Part shown: positions 45,891 through 57,007 of the stretch, in pieces
Layout of the letters: each line of letters begins with the position of its first letter
Position numbering within the stretch: position 1 is the stretch's first letter
Assembly (NCBI RefSeq): GCF_900005765.1
Contig: NC_041679.1
Span: 186,001-250,000 of the forward strand
DNA length: 64,000 nt
Direction: 5' to 3'
Source: Plasmodium relictum
Taxonomy: Eukaryota > Apicomplexa > Aconoidasida > Haemosporida > Plasmodiidae
The notes under the pieces: generated by a model
The model's database searches: none
What the model was told of the DNA's origin: nothing
Seen by the model: the letters and a program-made list of their open reading frames with translations, nothing else
Position numbers and translations under genes: made by a program

Positions 45891-48800
45891 TTAGAAGACG
45901 TTTAATTTCCAGAAAAATTGATCATCATGTTTTCTAAAAAGGGAGACATTATCTTTTATTAACTTTTCTATACATTCAGGAGCTTCTACGTTCGTTAATT
46001 TTTTACAGGAATCCATTATATCAATATAAGAATACTTCTTTAAATTTTGAGCATTTACATTTGTGTTACTACTAATGTTATTGTTGTCATCTATCTTATT
46101 TTTATTTTTAAATGATCTTTTTTCTTCATAGTTCGCTGAATTTTTTTCTTTATTTAAATAATATTTATTATTATAACTTTTTCTAGGTATATTTCGATTA
46201 TTATTTTTTGAATATTCTTTTGAATCGTTATTAAAAAAATAATCGTTTCGATTGTATGCTTCTTTTTTACTTTTTTTCTCTATTTTATATGTTTTTTTCT
46301 TTTCATTTTCTTGATTTTCATTATTATTTTCATTCTCTTTATTCTTTTGTTGATCTATTTCACTATTTTTCTCTTCACTTTTTACATTTGAATTTATTTT
46401 TTTGTTTTCCTCTTCTTTTAATTTATTTATATCACTAAACTCTTCTGACGATAAATCTTCTTTCTTTTTTCCTTCATTTTTTTTCTTTTTTTCTTTATCT
46501 CCTTCAGCTATATAATCTGATTTTTTATCTACACTTTTATTATTTTTCTTATTGAAATATGTTTTACCATTCTTTTTATCAAAAGATTTTGAATCAATTT
46601 TAAGAGAGAATGTATCATATTTTGTTAGGGACCCTTTTCTATTATATCTTGGTTTTGAATTTTTATTAAAATCATTTATTTTCATTAAATTTTTCTTATT
46701 ATTATTATTGTCTGTATTATTATCATTATTATTATTATGATTGCTACTATTATTATTGTTATTACTGTTATTATTATTACTGTTATTTTTATTATTGTTA
46801 CTACTATTATTATTATTATTACTGTTATTATTGTTATTATTACTATTGTTATTGTTATTGTCATTATTATTACTGTTATTTTTATTATTGTTACTATTAT
46901 TATTATTGTTATTATTGTTACTATTATTATTGTTATTATTATTATTATCATTGTCTTTATTATTATTATTATTATTATTACCACTATTATTATTGTTATT
47001 ATTATCATTTTCTTTATTATTATTATTATTATTATTACTGTTATTATTATTGTATTTATGTGTACTATTACTAGTAGTACTTGTAGCAGTAGTATTAGTT
47101 ATAATCTTATTATCTATATCTCCTTTTAGGTTTTTATTCATTCGATTACTATAAGATCTTTTGTCATTTATATTATCTAACTGATATTTTTTTGATTCTT
47201 CAATAAAATTCTCATTTTTATTATTACTATTTTCCTGATATATATTATATGCATGATTGTGGTTATTATATGCATTAGAGTAATATCCCATATTATTAAA
47301 GTTGTCGTTATACCTAACAATATTATCTAATCTTGAATATTTCATTCCTTTATTATAAATATTTTTATTTTTTATATCATTATTTGCTCCATACGAGTTA
47401 TTATAAATATTATATGCATTATATGAATCACAAGAATTCATATTAGAAAAGAAATTGTATGAAGAATTATTAACATTGTAATTATAATAATTTAAATAAG
47501 AATCAAAATTAGTACTACTATTATTATTTCTATTTCCATATATATTATCATAGCTATTTAAAGTATTTGGAATAAAGTATAAATTATTAAAATTAAAAGG
47601 TGATTTTGCACCTAATGGTATAGTACTATTTATCATACTTAGATGATTATTATTAGTAGTAGTAGGAGTGGTAGTAGTACTACTGCTGCTATTATTATTA
47701 TTTCTATTATTATTATTATTAATAGCTGTATTATTGTTTCCTCCTTTAAAAATATTATTTTCAATTATATTTTGAATCTTTTGAGTTGTTTTTATTCTAA
47801 CATTTAATTTCTTATCATTTACTGATTTGGTTTTTAAATATTGAGCTAATACTTCTGTTTTCTTTTCATTTTTTAAAGTAATAAATATAGTATTGTTTAT
47901 ATCATTTCTAATATTTAACACATCACTTGATTGAATATTTGGGCAACTTAATACAATACTTTTTATTATATTAATATGATGAGAATTTATATCTCTAATA
48001 ATTATAATATTTCTTTTGTTATTTAAATTTAATAAAAAGTTTTTATTATCTTCTTCAAATGATAATTTGGGATTATTAATTAATTCACTCACACCTTTGC
48101 TTTTACTGCTATTTTTATTTTTATTTTCATTTGTAAAATTATCTTCATTATTTGCAAATTCTTCTTTTTTTTTTTTTTGATCACAATCATTTTCATTATT
48201 AATATTCTTTTCTTTATTTGTGCAATTTCCATCAAAAGTATCTTCACGTGCTTTATTTCCATCTTTTGTATTATCTCCTTTTTTAATATCTTCTATTTCA
48301 GCATCATCACCTTCATTATTGATATCCTTTTTATCATTTTTAATTTCATTGTTTTTAGATTTATTTAAGTGTTTTTCTTTATTTATTTCTTCCAAATAAC
48401 TTTCCTCATTTTTTGTAATATTTACATTATTTTCATTGTTTTCTTTTATGCATTCCTTATCATTAATAGCATTTTCATTATTTGAATTATTATTATTTTT
48501 ATTATTTAATTCATTAGAATCTTTTAATAATTCATTTAATTCTGAATTATTTATTTTTTTTTCAGGGGTTAGTGAAGTTTCTTCTGAATTGAGAACTTTT
48601 ATATTATTATCATGGTTGATAATATAATCTTCTCTTTTGTCATTTTCATTTTTTTCTATTGTTTCACTTGTTATAATATTATTATTTTCTTTTTCTTCTA
48701 GGCAATTTTTATTTTCTAAGAAGCTTTTATTTTCTCTTATGTTTTTCTGTTCTTTTGAATTTGCTTCATCATTAATTTCATTTTTATTTACGTCATTTTT

Positions 48801-50351
48801 TTTTGATATATTACTTGATACATTACTTTTATCATTTGAAACGTTATCGATATTACAATTAGGATTTAAAGTGCTATTATTATCTGTATTCATTTTTTCA
48901 TTTTCACTCTCCTTTTTATTCAGGTTAATATATTTTAAATCATTTAAAACACTAGCTAATATATTAATATTATTATTAACTAGTGGAGATATATATGGAT
49001 GTTTGGCTATTATATCAAAATTTAATTTTATATTATTATACATGTAGTATAATAAATAATCATCTGACATCATATTTTCTCTTTTAAATATTTCTATTAC
49101 TCTGTTTTTAAGTTCATTATATAAATTGGATGAATTTATATTCTTTAAATTTTTCTTTTTATTCTTATCATATAAAAATTTTTTATTTTTTCTATTTTTT
49201 AAATTATCATGATATATATTATTCCCATTATTAAAATTAGAGTTCCCAAAATAATGATTATTAAAATTGTAATAATAATAGTTCAAAGGAAAATAATTAT
49301 AAAAATCATTAATCATATTGTAATTATATCTAATATCATAATTATTTTCATTGTATGTTTCTCCATACATTTTAGGTGTATAGTAATTAGGTACATCAAT
49401 ATTTTTATCATTTTCATCAACATAATAATTATATGGGTAATTGCAGGAATAATTAGTTAAATAGTTATAATTTGGTGTATTGTTATATATGCACATGTTA
49501 TTAATAGGTTCAATCAAGGTTTCATTGGGATTAAATTCACCATAGCTTATCGTACTGTTATTATTAATTAAGGGCATTTTATAATTTTTATTTGATTTTA
49601 AATTATAATTTTTATTATTTTTATAATCATATTTAAAATTATTTTTATTAGAATAATTATTTATGCTATTATAATTGTTTTCCACATTTGTATTTTCATT
49701 TTTGTTAGAACTCCTTTTTTTGCTTGAATCTTTATTAGAAGAATTAAATTCATTATATTTTTCTTTATTATCCATATCATTAATATTATTATTTTTTGAA
49801 TGATATATTAAGCCATTCTTTATATTTTCATTATTATGATTTCTCCATTCATTACTATTATTATTACTAAAAATTGTATCATTTTTTTCTGTTTCCATTT
49901 TCCTATTTTTTTCAGAAATTTTAGCATTTGATGAATATTTATCACATTTTTCCATTTCATTATTTTCCATATTTCTTTCTTTTTCTTCTTTTGTCTTAAT
50001 ATATTCATTTTTATTAGCAAGTAAATTTTTTTCAGTTTCTAAATTTTCTTCATTCATTTTTTTTTTATTTTTTTTTTTTTTCTCCTCTTTTTCTACTTCT
50101 TCCTTTTGTTCTGATTCTTGATGTTGTATTTCCTTACTTTTTTTTACTTCATTTTCTTCATCTTCTGTTTTATTCAGTATATTTTTTTCATTACAACTAT
50201 CAGCTGAATTTTTATTGTAATATTTATCTATATTCATGTCTTTATTTTCTTCTATTTTTTCTTTACCTATTTTTTCATTATTTTTAATTGTTTTTTTCCC
50301 ATACTTCTTCTTTCCCATATTTGAATTAATATTTTCTTCACTATTGTTCAT
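45891..50351 (-). CDS. La-related RNA-binding protein (LARP), Asn-rich
   Basis: Single exon, 1,486 residues. Two folded blocks stand out from extensive Asn/Lys/Glu/Ser low complexity. Block one, about 411-478, fits a La motif winged helix: LKNRVIEIFKRENMMSDDYL, then YMYNNIKLNFDIIAKHPYI, then ININILASVLNDLKYINL. This matches the family pattern of a helix before yFSxeNLxxDxfL, then VxIxxIaxF. Block two, about 780-852, has the beta-alpha-beta-beta-alpha-beta order of an RRM (NIIIIRDIN, NTIFITLKNEKKTEVLAQYL, LNVRIKT). The two are separated by ~300 low-complexity residues. A PAM2-like sequence (EFNPNETLIEP, 272-282) precedes the La motif, and a compact segment ends the protein (YIDIMDSCKKL to FWKLNVF). 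The likely role is cytoplasmic mRNA binding and translation control. The La assignment is from pattern reading only. Confidence 0.7.
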   Translation of the reverse strand: MNNSEENINSNMGKKKYGKKTIKNNEKIGKEKIEENKDMNIDKYYNKNSADSCNEKNILNKTEDEENEVKKSKEIQHQESEQKEEVEKEEKKKKNKKKMNEENLETEKNLLANKNEYIKTKEEKERNMENNEMEKCDKYSSNAKISEKNRKMETEKNDTIFSNNNSNEWRNHNNENIKNGLIYHSKNNNINDMDNKEKYNEFNSSNKDSSKKRSSNKNENTNVENNYNSINNYSNKNNFKYDYKNNKNYNLKSNKNYKMPLINNNSTISYGEFNPNETLIEPINNMCIYNNTPNYNYLTNYSCNYPYNYYVDENDKNIDVPNYYTPKMYGETYNENNYDIRYNYNMINDFYNYFPLNYYYYNFNNHYFGNSNFNNGNNIYHDNLKNRKNKKFLYDKNKKKNLKNINSSNLYNELKNRVIEIFKRENMMSDDYLLYYMYNNIKLNFDIIAKHPYISPLVNNNINILASVLNDLKYINLNKKESENEKMNTDNNSTLNPNCNIDNVSNDKSNVSSNISKKNDVNKNEINDEANSKEQKNIRENKSFLENKNCLEEKENNNIITSETIEKNENDKREDYIINHDNNIKVLNSEETSLTPEKKINNSELNELLKDSNELNNKNNNNSNNENAINDKECIKENNENNVNITKNEESYLEEINKEKHLNKSKNNEIKNDKKDINNEGDDAEIEDIKKGDNTKDGNKAREDTFDGNCTNKEKNINNENDCDQKKKKEEFANNEDNFTNENKNKNSSKSKGVSELINNPKLSFEEDNKNFLLNLNNKRNIIIIRDINSHHINIIKSIVLSCPNIQSSDVLNIRNDINNTIFITLKNEKKTEVLAQYLKTKSVNDKKLNVRIKTTQKIQNIIENNIFKGGNNNTAINNNNNRNNNNSSSSTTTTPTTTNNNHLSMINSTIPLGAKSPFNFNNLYFIPNTLNSYDNIYGNRNNNSSTNFDSYLNYYNYNVNNSSYNFFSNMNSCDSYNAYNIYNNSYGANNDIKNKNIYNKGMKYSRLDNIVRYNDNFNNMGYYSNAYNNHNHAYNIYQENSNNKNENFIEESKKYQLDNINDKRSYSNRMNKNLKGDIDNKIITNTTATSTTSNSTHKYNNNNSNNNNNNNKENDNNNNNNSGNNNNNNNKDNDNNNNNNNNSNNNNNNNNSNNNKNNSNNNDNNNNNSNNNNNNSNNNNNSSNNNKNNSNNNNSNNNNNSSNHNNNNDNNTDNNNNKKNLMKINDFNKNSKPRYNRKGSLTKYDTFSLKIDSKSFDKKNGKTYFNKKNNKSVDKKSDYIAEGDKEKKKKNEGKKKEDLSSEEFSDINKLKEEENKKINSNVKSEEKNSEIDQQKNKENENNNENQENEKKKTYKIEKKSKKEAYNRNDYFFNNDSKEYSKNNNRNIPRKSYNNKYYLNKEKNSANYEEKRSFKNKNKIDDNNNISSNTNVNAQNLKKYSYIDIMDSCKKLTNVEAPECIEKLIKDNVSLFRKHDDQFFWKLNVF
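46690..47060 (-). repeat. Poly-Asn trinucleotide repeat block
   Basis: About 370 nt of imperfect ATT/GTT/ACT repeats on the plus strand (AAT/AAC/AGT sense), coding for an almost pure Asn tract with scattered Ser/Asp/Lys at about residues 1098-1220 of the La-related protein. Because it is triplet-periodic, other frames on both strands are also open (poly-Leu, poly-Ile). Those are shadows. Confidence 0.9.
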
Positions 50352-50875
50352 TTTTTTATATTGTATTTTTAATTTTTATAAAATTGTTAAATTTTTCTTA
50401 AAAGGAGGTAATGTACATATAAATATATGTTATGATGAAATAAAACAATCTAATATACTTTATATTTTTTACTTCAATATATATATATATTTATATATGT
50501 ATTCAAATAATTAAAATTCTATATTCTTTTTCTTCTTTGGAATAAAATTATTTATATGCAATATTTTTGTTAATATTATTAAAATAAAAATTTTAATCTT
50601 TTTTAATTTATTTAAAAAAAATTATTATTTAATTGCTTAAATATTTTTGTTTATCAATATTCCTTAATTTTTTTTTTTTTTTTTTTTTTTTAACCTTGCA
50701 ATTTTTATATAATCTACTGTATATATTTTCTTGTAATTTTAAAAAAATTATGAATATTTGTATGTAGAAAAATAAAAAAATTAAAGATAACAATTTTTAA
50801 GTAAAAAATGAAAAAATTTATATTGATTTTATTCTTTTTTTTATCATATTCGTCCATCTCTTCAATATTTTATAT

Positions 50876-50880
<5 letters not shown>

Positions 50881-50925
<45 letters not shown>
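50881..50925. repeat. (TA)n array
   Basis: About 45 nt of perfect alternating T/A in the 4-kb gene-free region. Confidence 0.9.
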
Positions 50926-50927
<2 letters not shown>

Positions 50928-52102
50928 CAAGTTATATTTAAATTTTTAAATATGAGATAAATATTTAATATTATTTTATCCTTAGTAGCTATATGATTAT
51001 TTTTTAATTAATTTTTTTTTTTTTTAAATAACATTTGTTATGTATATAAATATATACATACAATTTTTTCTTAAGATGCGAAAAGTTTCTATTTGTATAA
51101 GTGCTATATTTTATTTCTTATATTTTTTACTTCATATTTCATCATTCCTTTGATAACAAATAAAAAAAAAAATAATATAATATTTTTTTTTTTTACATAT
51201 AAAATAATATTATTAAAATATGAAAGATATCATCTTTTCAAATAATAGAAAACTTTTTTTTATCAGTATAATATATAACAAAGATTTTCTTTTTCTATAA
51301 ATATAAATCTTATTCTTCTTAAATAAATAAAAAATATACTTATATAAAAATATTGATGAATATCTTAACCATAAAAAATATATATACATACATATTTATA
51401 TATATATATATATTAAATTATAATTAGAAGTAAAAAACCTTTATTGTTCATATATAAAACATTAAATTTCTTATGATATATTTTAATTAAGTAAAAACAT
51501 GCAGTAGTAATTTGAAACAAAACAAACAACTATTTAACAAAATATTTGAAAGACTCAAAAAAAAAAAAAAGTGTAAAATAAAATAACTAGTGTTCAAAAA
51601 AGAAAAAAGAACATATAGAAAGAATGGAATTATAAAAGTATTGACAAATGCATTTATATTTAAAATTTTCTTTAAATATTTATAAGGAAATTAAATGTTA
51701 AAGATTTTCATCTAAACTAAAATATTTCATTGAAACACAATTTTATTAACACTTATTAAAACTTATCTTTAAAAATTAAAATATTACATTACTTTTTAAA
51801 ATATATGAATAACACGTAGTAATGAAATTAATTATAAAAAGTTAAAATAAGTAAATGCTCATGTATAAGATGTTAAAATTCTTTATATTGTGATAAATGA
51901 TATAAAATTAAATCAAAAAAAAAAAAGAGAAAGAAAAAAAAAAATAGATTTAACATTTAGAAAAAAAAAAAAAAATATACACTGAATGTTTATTTAAATT
52001 ATATAAAACTTTATTAGAACAAAAATAAAAATCAATTATTATTATAATTAAAAATTAATGAATTTTATAAATAAAAAATAATTTTCCTATATATATATAT
52101 GC

Positions 52103-52108
<6 letters not shown>

Positions 52109-52147
<39 letters not shown>
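52109..52147. repeat. (AT)n array
   Basis: About 39 nt of alternating A/T, preceded by a shorter AT tract and a GCATATAA interruption. Confidence 0.85.
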
Positions 52148-52152
<5 letters not shown>

Positions 52153-52651
52153 TTAAGCACATATATATTGAAAGCATACAATTTTTCTTTTTTTGTTATT
52201 GTTCTTTCATTTTTAGTTTATTTACATAAAAATATATTTATATATATGTATTTATGTTTTTCAATAGCTATATATTAATTTGTATAACTCAAATTTTAAA
52301 TTATATAAAATATTTATTAAAATATATATGTATATATATTTTCGTTAGAACATTAATAAAATGAATTATTTATTTATATTTTTATTATTTCATAAACACT
52401 TTTACCTATAATATAATATATAAATTGTATAGAAAAATAAAAATTATTTATTTTTTTATATTTTAATTTAAATCTTAAAAATTAGAAATATGTAAATATA
52501 AAAGTTTTAAAACAATAATAAAAAGTGCATGTAATTAGAGAAAATTAAATATGAGAACAATTTTTTTTCATCACCGAAGTACATTGCTACGAAATTATAC
52601 CAAAAGAAAATTAGTAATTATTTTAACAAAAACAATTAATACATATATGTG

Positions 52652-52682
<31 letters not shown>

Positions 52683-54413
52683 TTTTTTTATTATTATAAA
52701 ATAATTGACTTTTTATAACTTTAATGATGCACACAAAAAATGTGGGAAAAAAAAAAAAAAAAAAATTAAAATAATTCAAAAGACAAAAATTTTCTATTAT
52801 GAAAGGAATCAAAGTAAGCTTTAATTAATTATTCTAGAAACAAATATATTCTTTTTTTAATTTTTATGTTTACACTATTTTATGTAAACATATATCGATG
52901 TACTATACAACGACATTTAAATGATACATTTAAATAATTACTTTTATGAAAATTATAATTAATTGAAAAATTAGCTTTCTTTTAAATTGATTATATTTCA
53001 ATACTTAAGGAACACTGCTTTTTTTATTATTTTATTTTATTTTATTTTTATTTTTTTTTTTTTTTTTGCTTTAAGTTTATATAAATATACATTTATTATT
53101 TCTTATAAAAAAATTGAAAAATTCATTCCTTTTATTTAAAAAAGTTTAAATTAAATTACTAATCTGGGAAATTTATATATCAGGAATTAATATATTAGTT
53201 TATTAAAAGTATTATAGATATAATTAAGTGAAAAAATTCCAAGATATTTTTTCTAAGAAATATATAAAAATAAATTAGAAAGAAAACATTTATAAAGAAA
53301 AAAATCTTTGTATCTAATAACCTGTTACGTTTGAAAATTTAAAGAGTATTTTACTTCATAAGAAAAAATATATATATTCTTTTTAATTATGTTTGCCTTT
53401 GATATATATATTTATTAAAAATTTTATTGAAATTAATTGTTATGAATTTATAAATATTAATAATAAAAGAATAGAAAAGTTTAATTATGATTTTTTTTCT
53501 TTTAAAGTATTTTGATTTTTAAATACATGCAATTTTATTTTTCTTTTATTCTTCCCTATAAAATATATAAATTACCAAAAAAAAAAAATAATGTTTACAT
53601 CGAAATATTGAAAATTTAAAAAGTATCCTCGTCTTTGTGTATTAAAATAATGAATCTAAAAAAGTAAATATAAGAGCAAAACATTTTTATATTTATATTA
53701 ATATATATTATAATAATACTAGAGAATATTTTTTATATATTTCAAGGAAATTAAAGTATGAAAATTTTTTTTTTTTTTTTTCTAAAATCATTGGAAAAAC
53801 CACCAGAAGAAATAATTTAATATTGAAAAGTTTCATTATTCCATATTTTTTGATTTTAGTTAAGAAATTATATACCTTAAAACATACTAATATTAAATAA
53901 TGTTATAAATAAAAATATATATTTTTTTTCAAATTTTATGAAGCATGTTTTACTTCTCAAAGGTATATCTACAATGTTTATTTTATTTTATTTTATTTTT
54001 TTTAAGAAAGAAAATAGTAATCTTTAGATAATTTTATTGATTTAATTTTTACTATTTAAATTATGAATATGTATATATGATGTTGATATTTCTTTTTTTT
54101 CTTTTATTTAGAGAAAAATATGTCAATTCTTTTAAGTTTATAATATGAATATAGAATAATATACTTTATATAAAGTATAAAAATTGTTCTGATACATTTT
54201 TGAGTTAAGATCAAATTTTAAAAATAAATAAAGGATAAAAATATTTTAATAAATTTTTCAACAAGATCAAATATAAATAAATAAAAAAGATGATATAGCA
54301 AAAACAATTTTAAAGTATAGAATATTCAAAATTACAATAATAAAAATGATAATATAAAAAGTGAAATTAGTGGATTTCCTAAAATAAAAGAAGAAAAAAA
54401 AAAGGCATAAAAA

Positions 54414-56153
54414 ATGATTCTTAAAAGAAAAATGAGCTTAATGATACCTGCTAGAAATAGGAGTTTTAATTCAGAAAAATATAGAAAAAATTTAATTGTA
54501 AAAATTTTCATTGAAAAAATATTTAAAATTAAAAATGAAAACAAAATTTTTAATTGTATTCCTTTTTATAATTTTATATTTTATAAATATTCTTTGTATT
54601 TTTCTTTGGAAGATTGCTTTAAATTATTTTTTTTGCAAAATATAGATTTCTATTTTAATAAGAAACTTATGTATTATATATGTACGGTAATAAATAATTC
54701 ATCTATTCTCAGAATATTAAGTTTTAAAAATGAGTTTATAATAAACCATGTATATAATTGCAATATTTTAAAATATAAATGTTATTTTATGAATGAATAT
54801 TATAATTTGATATATAACATTTTGCTATTATGCTCACTTAATATATGTTCTCCTAATTTTTTTAAAAATATGCATGGGCAGCAAAAACAAATGAAATTAA
54901 AAAATTTGCACAATTTTTACAATCATAATAAATATTTAATATTATTTGATATGAAAAGTAAGAATAATAAAATAAGAGATGCTCATTTATTTATTAAGTT
55001 ATATAAATGTTTTAGTTCTAATAATATATACCCATTTGTATTTTTAAATCAATATTTCTACTATAGTTTTTATATTTCTCCTTTTAAAATAACAACAAGA
55101 AACATTATATATAACAATCTTTTTAATAGGAAAAATTGTTTCTCTTTTAATTTAGAGCTATACAAAAACATTACTTATCTAAAATTTCACGAAATAAGCC
55201 AAATAATGTTTTACTTATCAAAAAATAATTTATTTTTTTATTTTGAATCTTTTTTAAATACCTACTTTTATATTTTAGTTATTTATATATTTAGTTTGAT
55301 TTATAATAAATTCAATAATATAGTAACCTATTTAAATGTAGAAAATGATTTTCTAAGAAAAGAAAAATATATAGATAACCTGATCATGAGTTTTATAAAT
55401 TATTTATCTTCCTCTTATGTTGTAAAAAATATTTCAAAGAAAATTCCTCATATCTTATTGTGTATTTATATTTCTTCTACACTATTTTATTTATTATATA
55501 AGCATCAAGTTAATTATTTTAATCTAACAAACCTTAGTAAAATAAATAATAATAACATCAATTTTATTTTATTATGTCAAAAAGATATTTATTTAAGTAA
55601 TTTATCATTTATGAAGAAATGTATTCTACTCTTATATATTATAAATGATTTGATTCCTAAAATATATGGTGAAGTATTGTATAATAAGGAGACATATGGT
55701 AAACAAATAAACAAAATGATGAAAGAATTTGGAAAAAATGTACTGCAAAATCAAAAAAAAAGGAATAATTTTAAAAATCAATGCAATGTAAATATTACAG
55801 GTCAAAGCAAAACAGAAGAGAACTATTATATAGATAAAATAAAAATTTCAGAAAATTTTATAAATAAAAATATAAAATTATTTTTACATGAATTATTTTC
55901 CAAAAAAAATATATTTCATTTTGTACAGCTTCCTTTTTTGAAATTACTTTACTGTAAAATATTTATTTATTCTATACATAATAAAAATGAAGATGTTATG
56001 AATATGAAAAAATCCGCTTTAGAAAAAGAAATTTTTCGAGTATTACAGCAATATATAAATAAAAAAAACTCAAATTATATATGCTTAAATAGTAATGCTA
56101 ACAATAATGTATTCTTTACTGTAGATATAGAAATATACAAAAAAAAGAAATAA
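54414..56153 (+). CDS. Conserved Plasmodium protein, helical, with RAP-like lead-in
   Basis: A 579-residue single-exon frame, rich in Phe, Tyr, Ile, Asn and Lys, with no recognised enzyme motif. The first ~30 residues are basic with almost no acid (MILKRKMSLMIPARNRSFN), compatible with mitochondrial targeting. The body reads as successive hydrophobic helices, as in organelle helical-repeat RNA-binding proteins. The last ~50 residues (SALEKEIFRVLQQYI, then FFTVDIEIYKKKK) resemble the segment leading into a RAP domain, but the frame stops where the EVDGP-like core would begin. No continuation was found downstream. The protein lies directly upstream of the MSH2-like gene on the same strand. The role is unknown; organelle RNA binding is a guess. 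Confidence 0.65.
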   Translation: MILKRKMSLMIPARNRSFNSEKYRKNLIVKIFIEKIFKIKNENKIFNCIPFYNFIFYKYSLYFSLEDCFKLFFLQNIDFYFNKKLMYYICTVINNSSILRILSFKNEFIINHVYNCNILKYKCYFMNEYYNLIYNILLLCSLNICSPNFFKNMHGQQKQMKLKNLHNFYNHNKYLILFDMKSKNNKIRDAHLFIKLYKCFSSNNIYPFVFLNQYFYYSFYISPFKITTRNIIYNNLFNRKNCFSFNLELYKNITYLKFHEISQIMFYLSKNNLFFYFESFLNTYFYILVIYIFSLIYNKFNNIVTYLNVENDFLRKEKYIDNLIMSFINYLSSSYVVKNISKKIPHILLCIYISSTLFYLLYKHQVNYFNLTNLSKINNNNINFILLCQKDIYLSNLSFMKKCILLLYIINDLIPKIYGEVLYNKETYGKQINKMMKEFGKNVLQNQKKRNNFKNQCNVNITGQSKTEENYYIDKIKISENFINKNIKLFLHELFSKKNIFHFVQLPFLKLLYCKIFIYSIHNKNEDVMNMKKSALEKEIFRVLQQYINKKNSNYICLNSNANNNVFFTVDIEIYKKKK

Positions 56154-56927
56154 AAAAAATTTATAATTTTTCTTTTTTTTTACATTTATTTGATATATAC
56201 TATTATATATATATTTATAAAACAAAAAGAAAAAAAAAAAAATGCATATATAAAGCTTATTTTTCAAATTTATTATCTCATTTAAATTTTTATAAAAACT
56301 ATTTGATATTAAAGAAACTTTTTCTTTTTTTTTTATCTTTTTTGTAATTTTTAATAAAATTAGAAGATAATTTTTATTTGAAGCTTATAAATATATTTTT
56401 TACAAAAAGTTTATATTTTATTAAAAAAAAAAAAGAAAAAAGACAAGGATAAATTTTATTACTATTAGTTATTTTCGATTTCTTTCATATATTTATTTAT
56501 CTAAAACGATTTATATTAAACGATAGTAGAATAAATTATTTCTATAAGAAAAAATAGTAACAATTGAAATAACCATTTTTATTAATTTTTAATTAGAAAT
56601 AATTAAACACCAATGTATAAAAATCTTTAAATAAAAATAATAAAGCATTGGAATTATAAAAAAAAAAAAAATAAAATGAATTTTAAATAATCTAATAATG
56701 TTTAGCATAATATTTTAATAAGTTTGAAGTTTATAGAAAGGTATTTAATGAAAGTTATAAATAAATATAATTCATTAACTATAAAGGTATCGTTTGTAGG
56801 AAATTAACTATAATTGATTTTATAGTATGATTTTATTTTTTATTATTATTTTATGACTTTATAATTTTTTTTTTTTTAACTTTTTCTTTACAATAAAACA
56901 ATATTTCTATTATTTCGTTTTATTTAT

Positions 56928-56961
<34 letters not shown>

Positions 56962-57007
56962 TATCTGCTATCTTATTTTTAATTATATATAATTTTTATC
57001 GATAAAA
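56154..57007. other. Intergenic, 0.85 kb (MSH2-like promoter)
   Basis: AT-rich with A/T homopolymers and an (AT)n tract at about 56931-56958 just upstream of the MSH2-like start. No gene seen. Confidence 0.55.

Larger units (their letters stand above)
50352..54413. other. 4-kb gene-free region
   Basis: The longest stretch without a gene here, between the La-related gene (-) and the next gene (+), so it includes two divergent promoters. It contains (AT)n arrays at 50881-50925, 52109-52147 and about 52660-52682, many A/T homopolymers, and a GC-richer island at 52569-52613. I found no spliced coding pattern or tRNA. It may hold non-coding RNA or simply long 5' regions. Confidence 0.5.

Noticed and set aside
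46737-47154. Long plus-strand frames of nearly pure Leu or Ile
   Set aside because: They are antisense shadows of the Asn triplet repeat in the La-related protein and have no complex sequence.
52560-52620. C/D snoRNA or U4 snRNA on the minus strand
   Set aside because: There is a C-box-like GTGATGA and a short TCGTAGC match, but no D box, terminal stem or U4 stem-loops. Kept only as an unexplained island.
50352-54413. Centromere
   Set aside because: The region is not more A+T-rich than other spacers here, and no long tandem-repeat core of the Plasmodium type is seen. From memory, the syntenic chromosome has its centromere elsewhere.
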